Position numbers and translations under genes: made by a program
The notes under the pieces: model-generated
What the model was told of the DNA's origin: nothing
Database searches by the model: none
The model's input: only the letters and a program-made list of their open reading frames with translations
Assembly (NCBI GenBank): GCA_027924645.1
Contig: BSBN01000297.1
Location: 2,046,001-2,110,000 of the forward strand
DNA: 64,000 bases
DNA from: Cunninghamia lanceolata
Lineage: Eukaryota; Streptophyta; Pinopsida; Cupressales; Cupressaceae
Direction: 5' to 3'
In this document: positions 46,801 to 58,800 of the stretch, one piece after another
Layout of the letters: each line of letters begins with the position of its first letter
How positions within the stretch are numbered: the first letter of the stretch is position 1

Positions 46801-48021
46801 TTTTAAAATACCTTACCGCTTCATTTTCAACCGCCAGCGTCTCATTTGCTACTGAGCCGTCAGGGAGGGAGATTTTATCTATCCTATTTTTGTCCCTTCT
46901 ATCCTTGACCGAGGCATGGAAAATTTTTGTATTAACATACCCCTCTTTCAGCCACTTCTCACGAGCTTTATCCCTCCAGAACACTTCTTCCCTCTTAAGT
47001 AACTTTGCATGTTTCTCTTTTAACTCTTTTTCCTTAACAAAATCTTCTAAGAACATCCCATCTTTTATTATCTTCTCATTGAGTTCCTCCAGCTCCTTCT
47101 CTAATTTTTCTTTTTCTATAAAAATATTTTTGAAGGAGTCTCTGTTCCAAATCTTTAATTTGTCCTTAATATATCTAATCCTTTTCAAAAAATAGAAAGA
47201 AACTGTACCTTTAAAATGTGAGCTTTCCTTCCAGTAGCTCTCCAAGAGATCCAATAGGCACAATTCCTACCACTACATGCTTTTGAATTTGAAATAGCTT
47301 TTGTGAGGTCTTTCGCAGGCTTTAATCTCCAACATAACTGGGTAGTGGTCCGATACTGCAATCGGTGCTATGTTAGCTTCGGTATAGATGTTTGCTTTTT
47401 TCCATCCTTGTCCCAGCAGGAACCTATCAAGTCTTTCTAAGATATTTGTAAAACCTTGTCTCCTGTTGGTCCAGGTAAACCAACAGTTCTTGGGAATACA
47501 GTCAATCACCTGTGCTTCTGACACAAAATTCCTGAAGTCTGTGATGAATCTATTCACCTTATTTAGTCCTCCACTTTTCTCTTTTAGATCCAAAATGGTA
47601 TTGAAGTCCCCTCCCAGCAGAAATTGATCATTCTCCACCGATCTTATTCTCTGAAGAAGTTCGTTCTAAACCTCCCATTTTTCTTTTGTCCTGATTGGCC
47701 CATAAACATTGAAGATGAATAAAATGTCATTGCTCCAGAGACTCTTAACTGAGCACATCATCCAACTCTGGTTAGAGTCCATCAAGCTTGTTTTGAAATT
47801 GTCTGGGTTCCAGATGACCCCCAGACCTCCCGCCTTCCCCGAAGCTTCTTGAAAAATACCTTTCTTTCTCGCACAATAATTCACAAAATTGCTTCCTTCT
47901 TCACTATTTACTTTGGTTTCCTATAACAAGTAAATGCCTGTCGATATCTTCTCAAAATGGCCTTTGATCAAGCGCCTCTTGTCAGGGGCCGTAAGGCCCC
48001 TAACATTCCATGTTAGGAGCT

Positions 48022-49341
48022 TCATTGCCCTCCAAGGGAGCCTTCTGCTCCCTTGGATTTGTTCATGAATTCTACAATGTTCTTTAACCCTAACTCCGAG
48101 ACTGCCTCTGCCCTTTTCTGCTTATTACTTTTTCACCCTTTGCCCTTCTTAGATCTCCCTAGCTCCCTCAAAGCTGATTGGCTAATTTTCTTGAAATCCA
48201 CTATACCCAACTCCTCTCCTTCATATTGTTCCCAATCATATTCTACATAGTTCTCTTCCTCAGATTCTTTGCCTTCTCCATTGGAAAAATCTTCACCTAC
48301 TTCAATAGAGGGATCTACAGGGACCACTGGAGGGTCCATCTTTGCCTTTGTATTATTCAGTAACAGGCATACCTATGTATCCTTTTTTGCATTAATTTCG
48401 AGGGAATTTGAACCTCCATCCTTACCTTGCTCTACCTCTTCTTGGTTGGAAACCTTTTGATGGCCCTAATAATTCTCCTTGTTCACCTCCTTTGAAGGTC
48501 CTTTGCTTCTTTTGTGCTCCGCTCGGACCTTTTTTACCCAGATTTTGGTTACTTTCTTTTTCTTTGCTTTGCAATTTGCTTCTTTGTGATCCCTTCTTTT
48601 GCAATTGAGACATAACTTTTTATTTTCTTCCACTTCCACCATTTGCCTCCAATGAACGCCTTCCACGCAAAGGACTATTTCCTCTAGAATAGGGTTAATT
48701 ACTGCGATATGAAGGTGCGCATAAAGCTATGAGTCTCCCTCCAATATGTCTCCGTCTATATCTAATAGAGCTCCTAATGTTCGCCCAATCTTCATCAAAC
48801 ACTCCTCCGACCAGTAGTCTATGGGTAAATTGTATAGGCGAATCCAAACCCACTAGTCATATGGGTTTAGATTTAATGGATTGAAGTTCTTTTTCCATTT
48901 TTGTAGATATAGGGGCATTCCGTCTATCCGCCAGATCCCTCCTTGAAGAATTTCCTCTCTGTCCTCTGGCGATTGGAAGAAGACAATAAAGAAGCTTTTG
49001 GACAGAAATTTCACAATTGCTTCTATTTCCTAGTTCTCCGAAATCCATCCCTTGATTTTTTCCCTCGGCAAATGCTTTCCTATTATTCACCCAATGATCA
49101 CCAAATCATTGAGCATGTATGTGTCCTCCATGGCTTCTTCTGATAGGTTGATAGTTACCTAGTCTTCGTGCCCTTTGCACATCTGAAAGTCCTCCTTTCA
49201 ATCTCCCTTAACCCTGAATTCAGCCTTCTGGATTCCCCTTCATTTGGGGTTATCAGGCACCTTGTCCTACGATTGACCTTCCGCCAACTTCTCCTCATTC
49301 TAGATTTTTTCGGCATTTGCTAAATTGACTCCCTGCTCCAT
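48022..49341 (-). pseudogene. LINE ORF1 (DUF4283 and zinc knuckle), with stops
   Basis: Start is the ATG at 49341, the second base of the element. The frame stays in register for 440 codons to the TGA at 48024-48022 but carries several internal stops. DUF4283 features appear mid-way (FQSPEDREEILQGGIW, then a WVWIRLYNLP segment), followed by a CCHC-type knuckle (CLNCKRRDHKEANC) near 48600-48640 and a Lys/Glu-rich tail. It should bind LINE RNA, by family knowledge. Its stop overlaps the ORF2 ATG as ATGA, the same arrangement as in the LINE at 27391-33524, although the two ORF1 sequences are clearly different. Confidence 0.85.
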
Positions 49342-49407
49342 CTATTATATTGTGTAATATTATATGCATATTAATATGATTGTTTAATTTGTATTCAATA
49401 TAATAAT

Positions 49408-49690
49408 TTTTTTAAAGATAATGCACCTGGTAAACTTTTTAACGTGACTGGTGACACTGGTGCGACATGCCCTTCAGCTCCATAGTAATGCTTTTGCCTA
49501 GAGCTATGAACTGGTGAGGCCACAACACGGGGGACCTCATCCCCTAGTAAGAACACTTCAAACCCGCGATCTTGTTGGCCCAGCAAAGGCGTAAAGCCTG
49601 CGAGCTCATTGGCCCAGCGGGGGTTTGAACTTTGGTGGCCGTCACTACAACTGAGCGACTTAATCACCAAACCATGCCCTTAACAACAAT
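49408..49690 (-). mobile_element. tRNA-derived SINE
   Basis: On the minus strand from about 49680 the sequence opens GGGCATGGTTTGGTGATTAA, containing an A-box-like TGGTGATTAAG. About 45 bp later comes AGTTCAAACCC, a good pol III B box. A tRNA-unrelated body follows, ending in a short A run (the T run at 49408-49413). Flanks carry ATTCAATATAATAAT (49393-49407) and ATTCAATACAATAAT (49691-49705), a 15-bp duplication with one mismatch. The minus-strand frame inside is incidental. It lies about 50 bp outside the 5' TSD of the LINE; SINEs borrow LINE enzymes, but no tail match to this LINE is evident. Confidence 0.7.
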
Positions 49691-49705
49691 ATTCAATACA
49701 ATAAT

Positions 49706-50640
49706 ATAATTAATAATATATTAACAATAATATTTATATTAAATTATTGATTATACAAATAAATGGAATTATTATTATAATGTATTTATATTTATGTTAT
49801 ATTAGAGTAAAAATGAAATATTGATATATATTTGAATATAAGTATTAATAATTAATATATTTTAGTGATTTAAATATTAATATATTATATTGTGTAATAT
49901 TTATATTTATATGATTATTTAATTTTTCTTCATTATAATTATAATATTGATATTTTTATAAAATAATATAATTAATACTATTTTTATAATAAAATTTATT
50001 GATCTATTGGTGTAAATATATTCAATATTAATATATTATAGCCATCTAAATATTAATTTATTTCATTGTGGAATATTCATATTCAGGGATGAAAATTATT
50101 TATTATATATATTATTTTGAGTGAAACAAACACCTAAAATTGAGAGAAAAATATCGTCGAAGTGAGGAGCTCACAATATTAATAGATTAACTTGTTTAAT
50201 TAAATTATGAGCGGCTAAAGTTTAATATATTATATTGTGTAATATTTATATATGATTATTTAATTTTTCTTCATTGTAATTATAATATTGATATTTTAAA
50301 TATTAGAATAATATAATTAATACTATTTTTATAATAAAATTTATCGAAACATGGTAAAATAAAATATTGATGCTATTAGTGTAAATATATTCAATATTAA
50401 TATATTATAGCCATTTAGATATTAATTTATTTCATTGTGAAATATTCATATTAATATAATACTCCGTCTTATGAAAATGATTTAATTTTTATTCATTATA
50501 TATATTAATAATATAATTTATATTAAATTGTTGATTATAGAAATTTATAATGTATTGTTATATTTGTACTAGTAATCTAACTTGTTAACTTAACATAAAA
50601 ATTGTTGTTTAATTAAGCCTATCCTAAATCTGTGATCAAG
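49706..50640. repeat. AT-rich repeated DNA
   Basis: Several imperfect copies of a unit with ATTAATATATTATA, TTTATTTCATTGTG and AATAAAATTTAT. 50408-50604 is a direct copy of 60497-60693 (about 197 bp, few differences). 50116-50222 resembles 35088-35190. No coding capacity. Confidence 0.85.
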
Positions 50641-53097
50641 AAAAAAAAAACACAAAGCTACAAAAGTAGTCAAAAAACATAGGAAACCAGATGGAATAGG
50701 CAGTTTCCCTCCACATTTGAGAGAGATGGCTCCATATTAAGATTTGGTAGTTTTCTTTGGGTATTTATTTGCTTTTTCCTGACATTTAGAAAAGGATAAA
50801 AGATGGATAAGGATGGAAATGAAAAAGGGTAACTTTCAAATGGAATAAATGCAGAGAACCACTCCAAAAAAACCTAGAAAGACTGCAAAGATCAGTAGCT
50901 CTACTCCTCTGATGAACCTTCAACACATAATGCAGGTGAAATATGTAGCAAGACAAGTGAAACATATAGACACAAAGCTATTCATCTTCTTGAATCAAAC
51001 AGTAAAGCTAATTTTTATGGAAGGAAGATGACCAATTTACAGAAGACTTTGTGTTCATATAATCCATCCACACGCCCACTTATCAATGATTTTACAATGA
51101 AATATTGATAAAGGCACAGGCATACAACCCCATGCAGGCAAAGCCAGAAGACCCCTTTCAGATTGAACTCAATGTCTTCTATAGAATATGTAGTCGCATA
51201 GGTAGTTGGATGACCATGTAAACCCTTAAACATCTCTCTCAATTACTTTCCAGATTGCTTCCAAATATTTGCACCATTCTAATAAATTAATTCAATAATA
51301 ACAAATCAACTAAGACACACAAAAATTGACTATATAGCCATGAAAGCTATCACAATGTTCACTCTGATATTGGATGCCTATCAAATACTATAACTTAATA
51401 ATCCTTAAGACACATGACATGTGATTAGTTTTCTTTAGTCTTGATTATGTAAGGCTATGACTACAATGAAATCATTCAAAGGTATAGGAGGAATAATACA
51501 ACATAGATATCAACCAAGACCATGGCTTATTGACCCATTTAGACAGATTACACACATTGCATCATCATGTGTTTTATTGGGATAATTAATTTTTATAAGA
51601 AGTGAATTAACCTTTGACCATAGAGCATCTTTGATGAACTAGGACATTTGAAAAATCATTCAAAATATAAATTTTGTGAAACTTGTAACTTGGGTATATA
51701 ATGAAAAACTTTCTCACTAACCACCTTCATCTGCTAAACGAGATCCACAACAAAAGAGCTTAAACTTCAAGACATTTAAACCTAAGTGATTATCATCAAA
51801 CCTACAACAACCAAAATGTAGCTGAATTAGACTTGCTCTGCATGCCTCACCTCATTACTATAAAAAGTTTCTTCTCATTTATTTCAAAATGATAAGCCAG
51901 ATGAATGAGTTCATTTTTAATTACCATGATAAACATAGATCCTTGAACATAAATTGCACAAAATGTTGAAAAATCTCAAAAAGTACCTTCTCCAATCTTC
52001 TGAATCACTCTTTCAAATACTATGTCCGTCTTTGCTGTGACCTAACTAAGGAAGACGATTGTGATACAAAGTTCTTCTATAAGGATAAATGCCTCAGCCT
52101 AAATGGCTTGTACAACAGTCTTTTAGAAAAAATGGTGCAGTAGAAAACAAGTTAATTGTGTTTCAGCTGGAAGCCAAAATAGCTCATTCGATTCTCTTAG
52201 AGATCAATGTCAAACTAGTTGAAAAAAATTGAAATTTTATTTATATAAAGCTTATTTTGTAGAACAAGATCAACAAGTTGAACCTCAAAGAAAAGATTTT
52301 TTAAATTTTTTATATCGAGTAGAATAGAATCACAACATTTGGAGTGGCGTGATCAGAAATGTATTACTTGGTGAGGGGTATGGGCCAGCTTCTTTAAGCG
52401 CAATATAAGTAGCTTATTTGCAACACATATATATGTTATAGAAATGGTGCAAAACCCTACTAAAAACAAGAAGCGCGAAGGCTCCAGAAATATATCAGTA
52501 GGCTGAAAAATAATACGATGCATGTTCTTAAACCTTTACTCATAGATTCAAAACAGAAATTTTTACTTGAGTTGTACAGTAGAATAGTTCTGAGCAGAAA
52601 TATTAAGGGTGGGAACCAAAAGAGCCAGAACTTGAAGAGAGATGGCACAACCTTTGAAAGGAACCGTGTAGACTGTGCTCTCACTCTTCGGTTCTGACTG
52701 TGCCAATATCATGCATCCATCTTCCACTTTATTCCATTCCAACCAGGCTGCAATGGGCCCATTTCTTCAATTATTAGCCCACCATATGAAAACAAATATT
52801 AACATGATGAACATAAGATCATTTTCACAGTCCATTCAAATGCAAATTATGTAAAAAGTTTGTGGAGACAACTGTATAAATTTTTTGGCATGATCACAGT
52901 ACTTGATCCATCCCCATTCTTTCTCTATCTTAGATTATGGAGTACCATACAAAGTTCTTCTAAAAGGATAAATGCCTCAGCCTAAATGGCTTGTACAACA
53001 GTCTTTTAGAAAAAAAATGGTGCAGTAGAAAACAAGTTAATTGTGTTTCAGGTGGAAGCCAAAATAGCTCATTCGATTCTCCTAGAGCTCAATGTCA
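50641..53097. other. Intergenic with a 150-bp direct repeat
   Basis: No gene recognised; open frames are short and unremarkable. 52064-52212 and 52947-53097 are direct copies (both include GCCTCAGCCTAAATGGCTTG), about 0.9 kb apart. Confidence 0.6.
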
Positions 53098-53270
53098 TAT
53101 TTAGTTTCCTTGATCCCCAAAACCCAAGACACAAGATGCTCTATGTGTCACATTGTAATACATCATACCAGTTAATCTTTGAGTTGCCATAGTTTGCTGA
53201 TTTTTTTCCTTCAAGTTTAGTACGGATGGGTTCAACCCTATATAAAACTAAGAAGGCATCGCCTTACAAG

Positions 53271-53455
53271 TTCTAGCAATTGAAGAAGGAGAAATTTTAC
53301 AAATGGAAGAGATTGCGGAAAAATTTAAGGAAACATCAAAAAAAGTAGCTGTATTTTGTACCTTTTTAAAAGAAATTTATCGTGATGAACAACGTAGTGA
53401 AGGAGATTCACTTCGCATTATTGAAGAATTTCAAATGTACCTAAACAATATGTAG
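53271..53455 (+). pseudogene. Possible first exon of the Helitron or a small ORF
   Basis: An open stretch including MEEIAEKFKETSKKVAVFCT runs to a TAG at about 53453. It is followed by 300 bp of AT-rich DNA before the basic N-terminus of RepHel. It may be an upstream exon, but no clear donor is visible. Confidence 0.3.
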
Positions 53456-53879
53456 TATTATAGTATAATTTTGCAACTCCTGTGTATATTCCTCCTTGAA
53501 TACTTTTTTGTATCAGTTCTTACCAGTTATCAAGTAGGTTTTATCTCATTTATGTAAATTCAATGGACAACAAAATAAAAAATAGTTTTTATCTATATTC
53601 TATATTACATTTCTATTTAATATATTTCTGCCCATAGTCCTTTAAAATCCAGACAAAATAATGTTCAATGTATATAAATGAAACATATTAATATATTTTA
53701 GTATTCTTTCATTATAATATTAAATCACAATACATTTCAAATATTTATAATAAAATCTTTTAAATACTTTTTTTTCTAGCTATGGCGTGAAGGAAATTGG
53801 ATTTTGAATCAAATTAGCAAAGGAGGCAATATCAGAGAGACTATCAAAGAGAATATTGTAGATGACAACAAGAACAAAT

Positions 53880-54675
53880 GACAGATGTTCAAAGGGAAGA
53901 ACAAAGAAGAAGAGTTAATGAAGCTAACAAACAAAGAAGGGCTAGAAGAAAGGCATAAGTCACATTAAAAGAATTAGAATCTAAAAATAGACATGAAGCA
54001 AATGTGAATAAAAATAGTTGTCAACGAATATCTGAACAAGTCTCTCATTCTGAAAGAGAACAAACGAATACACTAAATCTCCAATCAAGTTGGAGGTACA
54101 ATCATCCAACTGATGCAAATATTGAGGTGAATGTTGAAAATGAAAATTCAAGATCATTATAACAAGTACCAGCAACAGTTCAGAATGTAACTGAAAATGA
54201 AATGAATTTATTTGTATAAGGCAATGTACAAAATATACCAAATGCAAATAGAATGCTTCAAACTAATTTCAAACAATTCCAAATGCAATTTCGACACCAA
54301 CTAGATAGCTTTAAAATGTCAAACATGTGTTATATGTGTCAAGAATGTTATCTAGATATCAGAGTATATCGTACCTCTCAAGGTCCTGTATGCAATAGAT
54401 GTCGACTAGAAAAAGGAAATAATAGATTTTTAGCTTCAAATAATATGGATCTCGGGCTGCAACCAGAAGAGCTTGCAAAATTGACTGAAGTTGAAGAAAT
54501 GTTGATTGCACGGGTCAGCCCAATACTACAAGTTACACATGCAATAGGTGGTCAATATAAATACAGAGGACATACTATAAGTTTCCCACAAAATATAGAA
54601 AAATGTTGCAAAATTTTTGCCACATTCAATACAAGATTTGTCAATCATTATTGTTTGAAGAAGGGATCAACATGA
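53880..54675 (+). pseudogene. Helitron RepHel N-terminal region (basic segment, zinc-finger-like)
   Basis: A basic stretch with REEQRRRVNEANKQRRARRK leads, after two stops, into 54253-54675. That frame has a Cys-pair region (CYMCQECYLD ... VCNRCRLEKG) followed by NNMDLGLQPEEL, LTEVEEMLIARVSP and GGQYKYRGHTISFPQN. These are the conserved N-terminal blocks of plant Helitron proteins, where the zinc finger is thought to bind DNA. The frame ends with a stop at 54675 and continues in another frame at 54701. Confidence 0.85.
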
Positions 54676-54700
54676 CACAAATTATAACTTTACAGTCAAC

Positions 54701-55872
54701 ATGGATCGTGTCTATAAATCACTTAAATACAAAGTGGAGAATGACAAGTTTTACTCTGATGTAAAAATTGATGAAAATGCTCTCAATGATATATCAAAAA
54801 ATTGTGATAAAAATATTTTCAACAAATTGAAGACAATGCATATGGAATTTGATTTTGATGCAAATGAATTCATGTTTGTGGGTCCACTCATCGAGATAGA
54901 TGAAAGTAACATAATTGAGCACACAACATTAATGGCTTCCAGACCACCTAATGTACAAAAAGAAATGGATTTGATACAACATGGGTTAATAACCCTAATG
55001 CAAATCCAACGACATTGATTGATTGCCCAGGAATAGGTGCATCTCCTATAAATGAATATGTCACACCGGGATTACTTGATATCACATTTCCAACATTGTT
55101 TCCTGATGGTAAATGTGACTGGTTAGAAGCATGATTGAGGCAAGTGCATTTGCATGCATTTGTAAAGCATCTATTGCGGTATAGGGATCATCATTTTGCT
55201 CAACATCCAAGATTTAGATATTTTATGATGAATATGATAATGAGACACCGTGCACAAAATTTGTCTGCAGTATTTGTAAAAAGTTTTCAAGACATGCCAA
55301 TCACCATTAATGAGTTGCATGACCATATGGAAAACATGCCACACTCCCATCTAATTGATAGGCTGATGCGGTTCGGAACAACACTGAGGGGTACAAGGTC
55401 ATACTGGACTAAATGTCGTGCAGAATTGACATACATGCTTCATCAAATCAGATCTCCTACAATATTCTTCACATTGAGTGTTGCAAATCTATATTGGCCT
55501 GATTTACATGCATTAATGACAGGAACACCGCCAACAACTCCACGAGAAGATCAAAATTAGCGAAAATAGAATGTTATAGACTATCCACATATAGTCGCAC
55601 ACTACATGCACTTAAGACATTCAATATTCAGAAAAGAAATTCTAGAAAAAGGAATGAATGTTAAAGATTATTGGTCTAGATACGAGTGGCAACATAGGGG
55701 GTCATCCCATGTGCATGGATTCTTATGGATTAATGGAGCACTGAATATGGACAACATTGATTGGTCAAATGACGAGCAACGAAAAACTATTGAGAGATAT
55801 TTCCATTCTATTGTTCATGCATGGAACCCTAAAGAAGATCAACATCAGCAAAATATACAGTCATGTTTATAA
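54701..55872 (+). pseudogene. Helitron Rep (HUH) region
   Basis: 54701-55018, with a frame change near 54985, leads to PGIGASPINEY and LLDITFPTLFPDGK. From 55135, after a stop, come LLRYRDHHFAQHPRFRYF, GTTLRGTRSYW and a PTIFFTLSVANLYWPDLHAL segment. From 55606 comes WSRYEWQHRGSSHVHGFLW, carrying HVH in the place of the HUH metal-binding motif. This is the nuclease part that nicks one strand in rolling-circle transposition. It ends at an intron-like GTTTATAACT (about 55866). Confidence 0.85.
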
Positions 55873-55958
55873 CTATTTACACACATATACATAATATATT
55901 AGAAACTATTTATATCTAATAATATAACTAATACATTTGTTTGTATTTTCAATTGTAG

Positions 55959-57090
55959 GTATTCCAAAATTTTCTTCAACATCCATGTCTAAAAAACACA
56001 AGACAACTTGCAGAGATAGATAAATTGAGCATGACTATGAAGAAATCTTAAACTCTGTAGAACGACACACAATTTGTAGGAAAGGGGCATGCCTACAAAA
56101 AAAAGGAGGAACGATGGTTTGCAAGTAACTATTTCATTAAATACAAATCAATGTATTGAAATTAAACATAATATATTAACCAAGTAATATAATATACAAC
56201 TTGTTGATATTGATTATAGGTATAATACTCCTTGGCCATTGAATTTAGAGGGATCAAAATTATTGAAGACATAGAAACAGGTGAAAAAAATTTGAGCCAG
56301 CAAGAAATGATGACAGACTAAATTCACACAATCGCTACATACTGCAACTATGGAGAGCAAATATAGATTGGCAACCTATTCTTTCGAAACATGCGGTGAT
56401 CAAATATATTGCAAAGTATAAAGCAAAAGCGGAGAAAAGCTCAGAATCATAGGTACCAAATGTTGATGTGTCTTGCAAACATAGAAAACCTTGATGATTT
56501 AGCTGCACGAGCATATAAAAAGGTTCTGACTAAGACACTTATAGAAAGATACATTAGAGCTCAAGAAACATGTCACATGTTAGAATTTCCATTGGTAGAG
56601 AGCAGTAAAAGATTTATCAATCTAAATGTATCACGTCAGGTGTTCAAGCCCGTAACTGTAAGTACTAAGGAGAATAATGAAGAACAAACAAAATCTCTGA
56701 TTGATGGATATAAAACTAGACCTTTTTCTATGGAATCTATCACACTAATTGATGCAGCCACATCATGGATATACAGTCCTAAATGAAGAAAAGACAACAA
56801 GTGGGAGCCAAGGCAAAGAACAGCTATTGTCAAAATGTTTCCTAGGTTTCTATCCATTCCTTCACATGAGTCAAATAAATGGATTGACTTCTGTTTCTTA
56901 GAGTTATTATTGTACAAACCATTCCGTGACATAGAGAGAGATATTGGTCACAATAATGACTCCATAATAGCAAACTAGGAGTCGTTCAATTATAATCCTT
57001 GGCATGTGGAGCAAACATCAATTATTGAAAATGTTGAAAATATCAATGATTCTAAAATTGAAGACAATGAAGTTGTTCAAGGGAATACCA
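55959..57090 (+). pseudogene. Helitron middle region
   Basis: After an acceptor-like TTGTAG (about 55958) the sequence encodes DYEEILNSVERHTICRKGAC. After a second AT-rich gap come ARNDDRLNSHNRYILQLWRA, NIDWQPILSKHAVIKYIAKY, and 56409-56786 with VSRQVFKPV. A read-through past a TGA continues RKDNKWEPRQRTAIVKMFPR and LLLYKPFRDI. These blocks link Rep to helicase in plant Helitrons. Frame changes occur near 56450 and 57090. Confidence 0.85.
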
Positions 57091-57100
57091 TAGAGCATGA

Positions 57101-58799
57101 ATGGGAAAAAATATATCTAGACTACATCATGGTCAAAATATGCAAGTTTCAGAAATAGATATGTTGGGGAGGAGACACATTGATAAACAAATAGATTGGT
57201 CTAATGAATATCAAGGTGAAGAGTACACAACTCGAGCAATCAATTTCATAAGTAGCATGAGAGATCATGGATATCTCATACATGATGATATACCACAATG
57301 CATCAACTATGCCACACTCAATGATAAACAAAACAAGGCAATTAACATAATTATGGCACACTACCACATAAATCATAATGGATAGCCATTGTTCATGATA
57401 ATTCAAGGAATAGCAGGAACAGGAAAGTCATATCTAATTGGTGCCATAAGTTAATCTCTTCAAAATGCAACACTGCCTGGTCGTTCTCCCCTTCTATTAC
57501 TTGCACCAACAGGTGTTGCAACATTCAATATAGGAGACTCTATAGTACATTCCAAATTAAGAATCCCAATACAAGATTTTGCTCAGCTTGAAGGAACGAG
57601 ATTGACAAGTTTTCAAGAAGAATTAGCACATATCAGATACATTTTGATTGATGAAATGAGCTTCATTGGTCAAAACTTGCTAGAAAATATAGATTCAAGA
57701 CTCGACAAGCATTCTCACAAAGTGCAAACCAGAGCTTTGCAGGTATACATTTTAATATGATTCCTCAAAACACCAATTATATTTTGTAATACATGACATT
57801 CATATGTAGTAAACTTTTATAATAATAATATATAGTTTTGGAAATAATTTTTATCATTTATCTTTCAAGTATATCCATTATTATGGTTGGAGATTTTACC
57901 TAGTTGCCTCCAATTAGTGATAAACTGGCATATGATAGCAATAGACAAGCCAACTTGTTTTGGGAAGAATTTAAAATTGTTGTTAGTTTAGATAAATTTT
58001 TTAGACAAGATGGAGAAAACACCCAACAACAAAGATTCTGACAACTTTTGACAAATCTAAGAGATGCAAACCCAACAATTGATGACTGGAAATTGCTTAT
58101 GACAAGAACTAGTGTTAACATAGATGCTGCAAGCAATTATGAGTTCGACAATGGTGTCCATTTATTCTCTACAAATGATAACGTTCATAATCATAATAAA
58201 AAATGTTATATTCATTGAAACATCTTGTTGCACATAGTGTTGCAACAAAACAAGAACTGTTAATATAGCAGAAGGAGATCCTAATGAACAACTTGATGTG
58301 GAATTATTGATCAGTAACAATGCAAGGGTAATGTTGACTTTAAATCTTTGGATATAAGTAGGTCTTGTAAATGGTGCTCTAGGATATATTCAAAAGATTG
58401 TATACAAACCTGGAAGTGTTCCACCAGAACCACCTACTTATGTAATGGTTGAGTTTGACAGTTACTCAGGAATACCATTTGAAGATCATCATCGACACAC
58501 AATTCCAGTTACAACAATATAGAGAGGCAATACAGTTCAATTACCATTAAGATTGGCATGGGCATTAACAATACATAAATCACATGGTTTAACTCTTTCA
58601 AAAGCCACTATTGATATAGGACCAAGAGAAAGAACATGATTAACTTTTGTGGCCATATCTCATGTAAAGTCACTAGAAGGCCTGAGAATACTATTATCAT
58701 TCACCTATGACCGTTATGAAAAAATGAAAAAGGGTAGACAACTTCAAAAGTGAAAGGCTGAAGAAAACATATTGAAATTTTTAGAAGATAATTTCATGT
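57101..58799 (+). pseudogene. Helitron Pif1-type helicase region
   Basis: 57101-57385 encodes the linker and LNDKQNKAINIIMAHY. After a TAG come Walker A (GIAGTGKSYLIGA), then LAPTGVATFNI, Walker B (RYILIDEMSFIG) and, beyond an intron-like gap, MVGDFT followed by a stop and LPPI. The C-terminal part shows GLVNGALGYIQKIVYKPGS and LAWALTIHKSHGLTL with AISHVKSLEGLRI (motifs V/VI). The helicase would unwind DNA 5'-3' during transposition. Stops occur throughout, yet the ATPase motifs themselves are unaltered. Confidence 0.88.
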
Positions 58800-58800
58800 A

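Larger units (their letters stand above)
36306..48025 (-). pseudogene. LINE ORF2 (endonuclease, RT, zf-RVT, RNase H), interrupted by an LTR element
   Basis: From the ATG at 48025: endonuclease (TWNVRGL, ETKV, GGDFNTI, SDHYP), then RT across 47263-45611 (GKSPGPNGFP, GLRQGDPLSPF). The catalytic box reads FADN instead of FADD, a loss of the second aspartate. One frameshift near 45640-45660 moves the rest (FLWEGAKDHKRIPL, LLLNCSF of zf-RVT) into another frame. RNase H (FDGAAKGNPGPA, EGDSL, REANEVANLLA) runs to the LTR insertion at 43819. Across the insertion the frame continues on the left side for 48 bp and stops at 36306. Several TAG stops are present. It is an inactive copy of a plant L1 polymerase. 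Confidence 0.9.
35428..49342 (-). mobile_element. Second L1-type LINE, minus strand, split by an LTR retrotransposon
   Basis: The element is flanked by the 16-bp duplication TATTATATTGTGTAAT at 35412-35427 and 49343-49358 and ends, on the minus strand, in a short poly-A (the T run at 35428-35436). Subtracting the nested LTR element (36355-43819) and one copy of its 5-bp TSD leaves about 6.45 kb: ORF1 (49341-48022), ORF2 (48025-36306, interrupted by the insertion) and an extra frame, here ORF3 (36272-35493). The 5' end lies one base before the ORF1 ATG, so the leader is absent or lost by 5' truncation. Many stops, mostly TAG, show that it is inactive. Confidence 0.93.
53270..58800 (+). mobile_element. 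Decayed autonomous Helitron (RepHel), termini not found
   Basis: The coding remains of a Helitron transposase lie in order on the plus strand: basic N-terminus, zinc-finger-like cysteines, Rep/HUH region, Helitron middle motifs and a Pif1-type helicase. Intron-like gaps are at 55870-55958, about 56125-56220 and about 57742-57870. Frame changes and more than ten stops show it is dead. I could not identify the 5' TC end or the 3' hairpin-CTRR end, so limits are those of the coding region. Helitrons move by rolling-circle replication. Confidence 0.88.

Noticed and set aside
46665..47195. 176-codon plus-strand Ser/Leu-rich frame
   Set aside because: Antisense shadow of the LINE RT region on the minus strand.
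49620..49680. A genuine tRNA gene
   Set aside because: A and B boxes are present, but the sequence does not fold to a cloverleaf as read, and a body, A-tail and TSD indicate a SINE.
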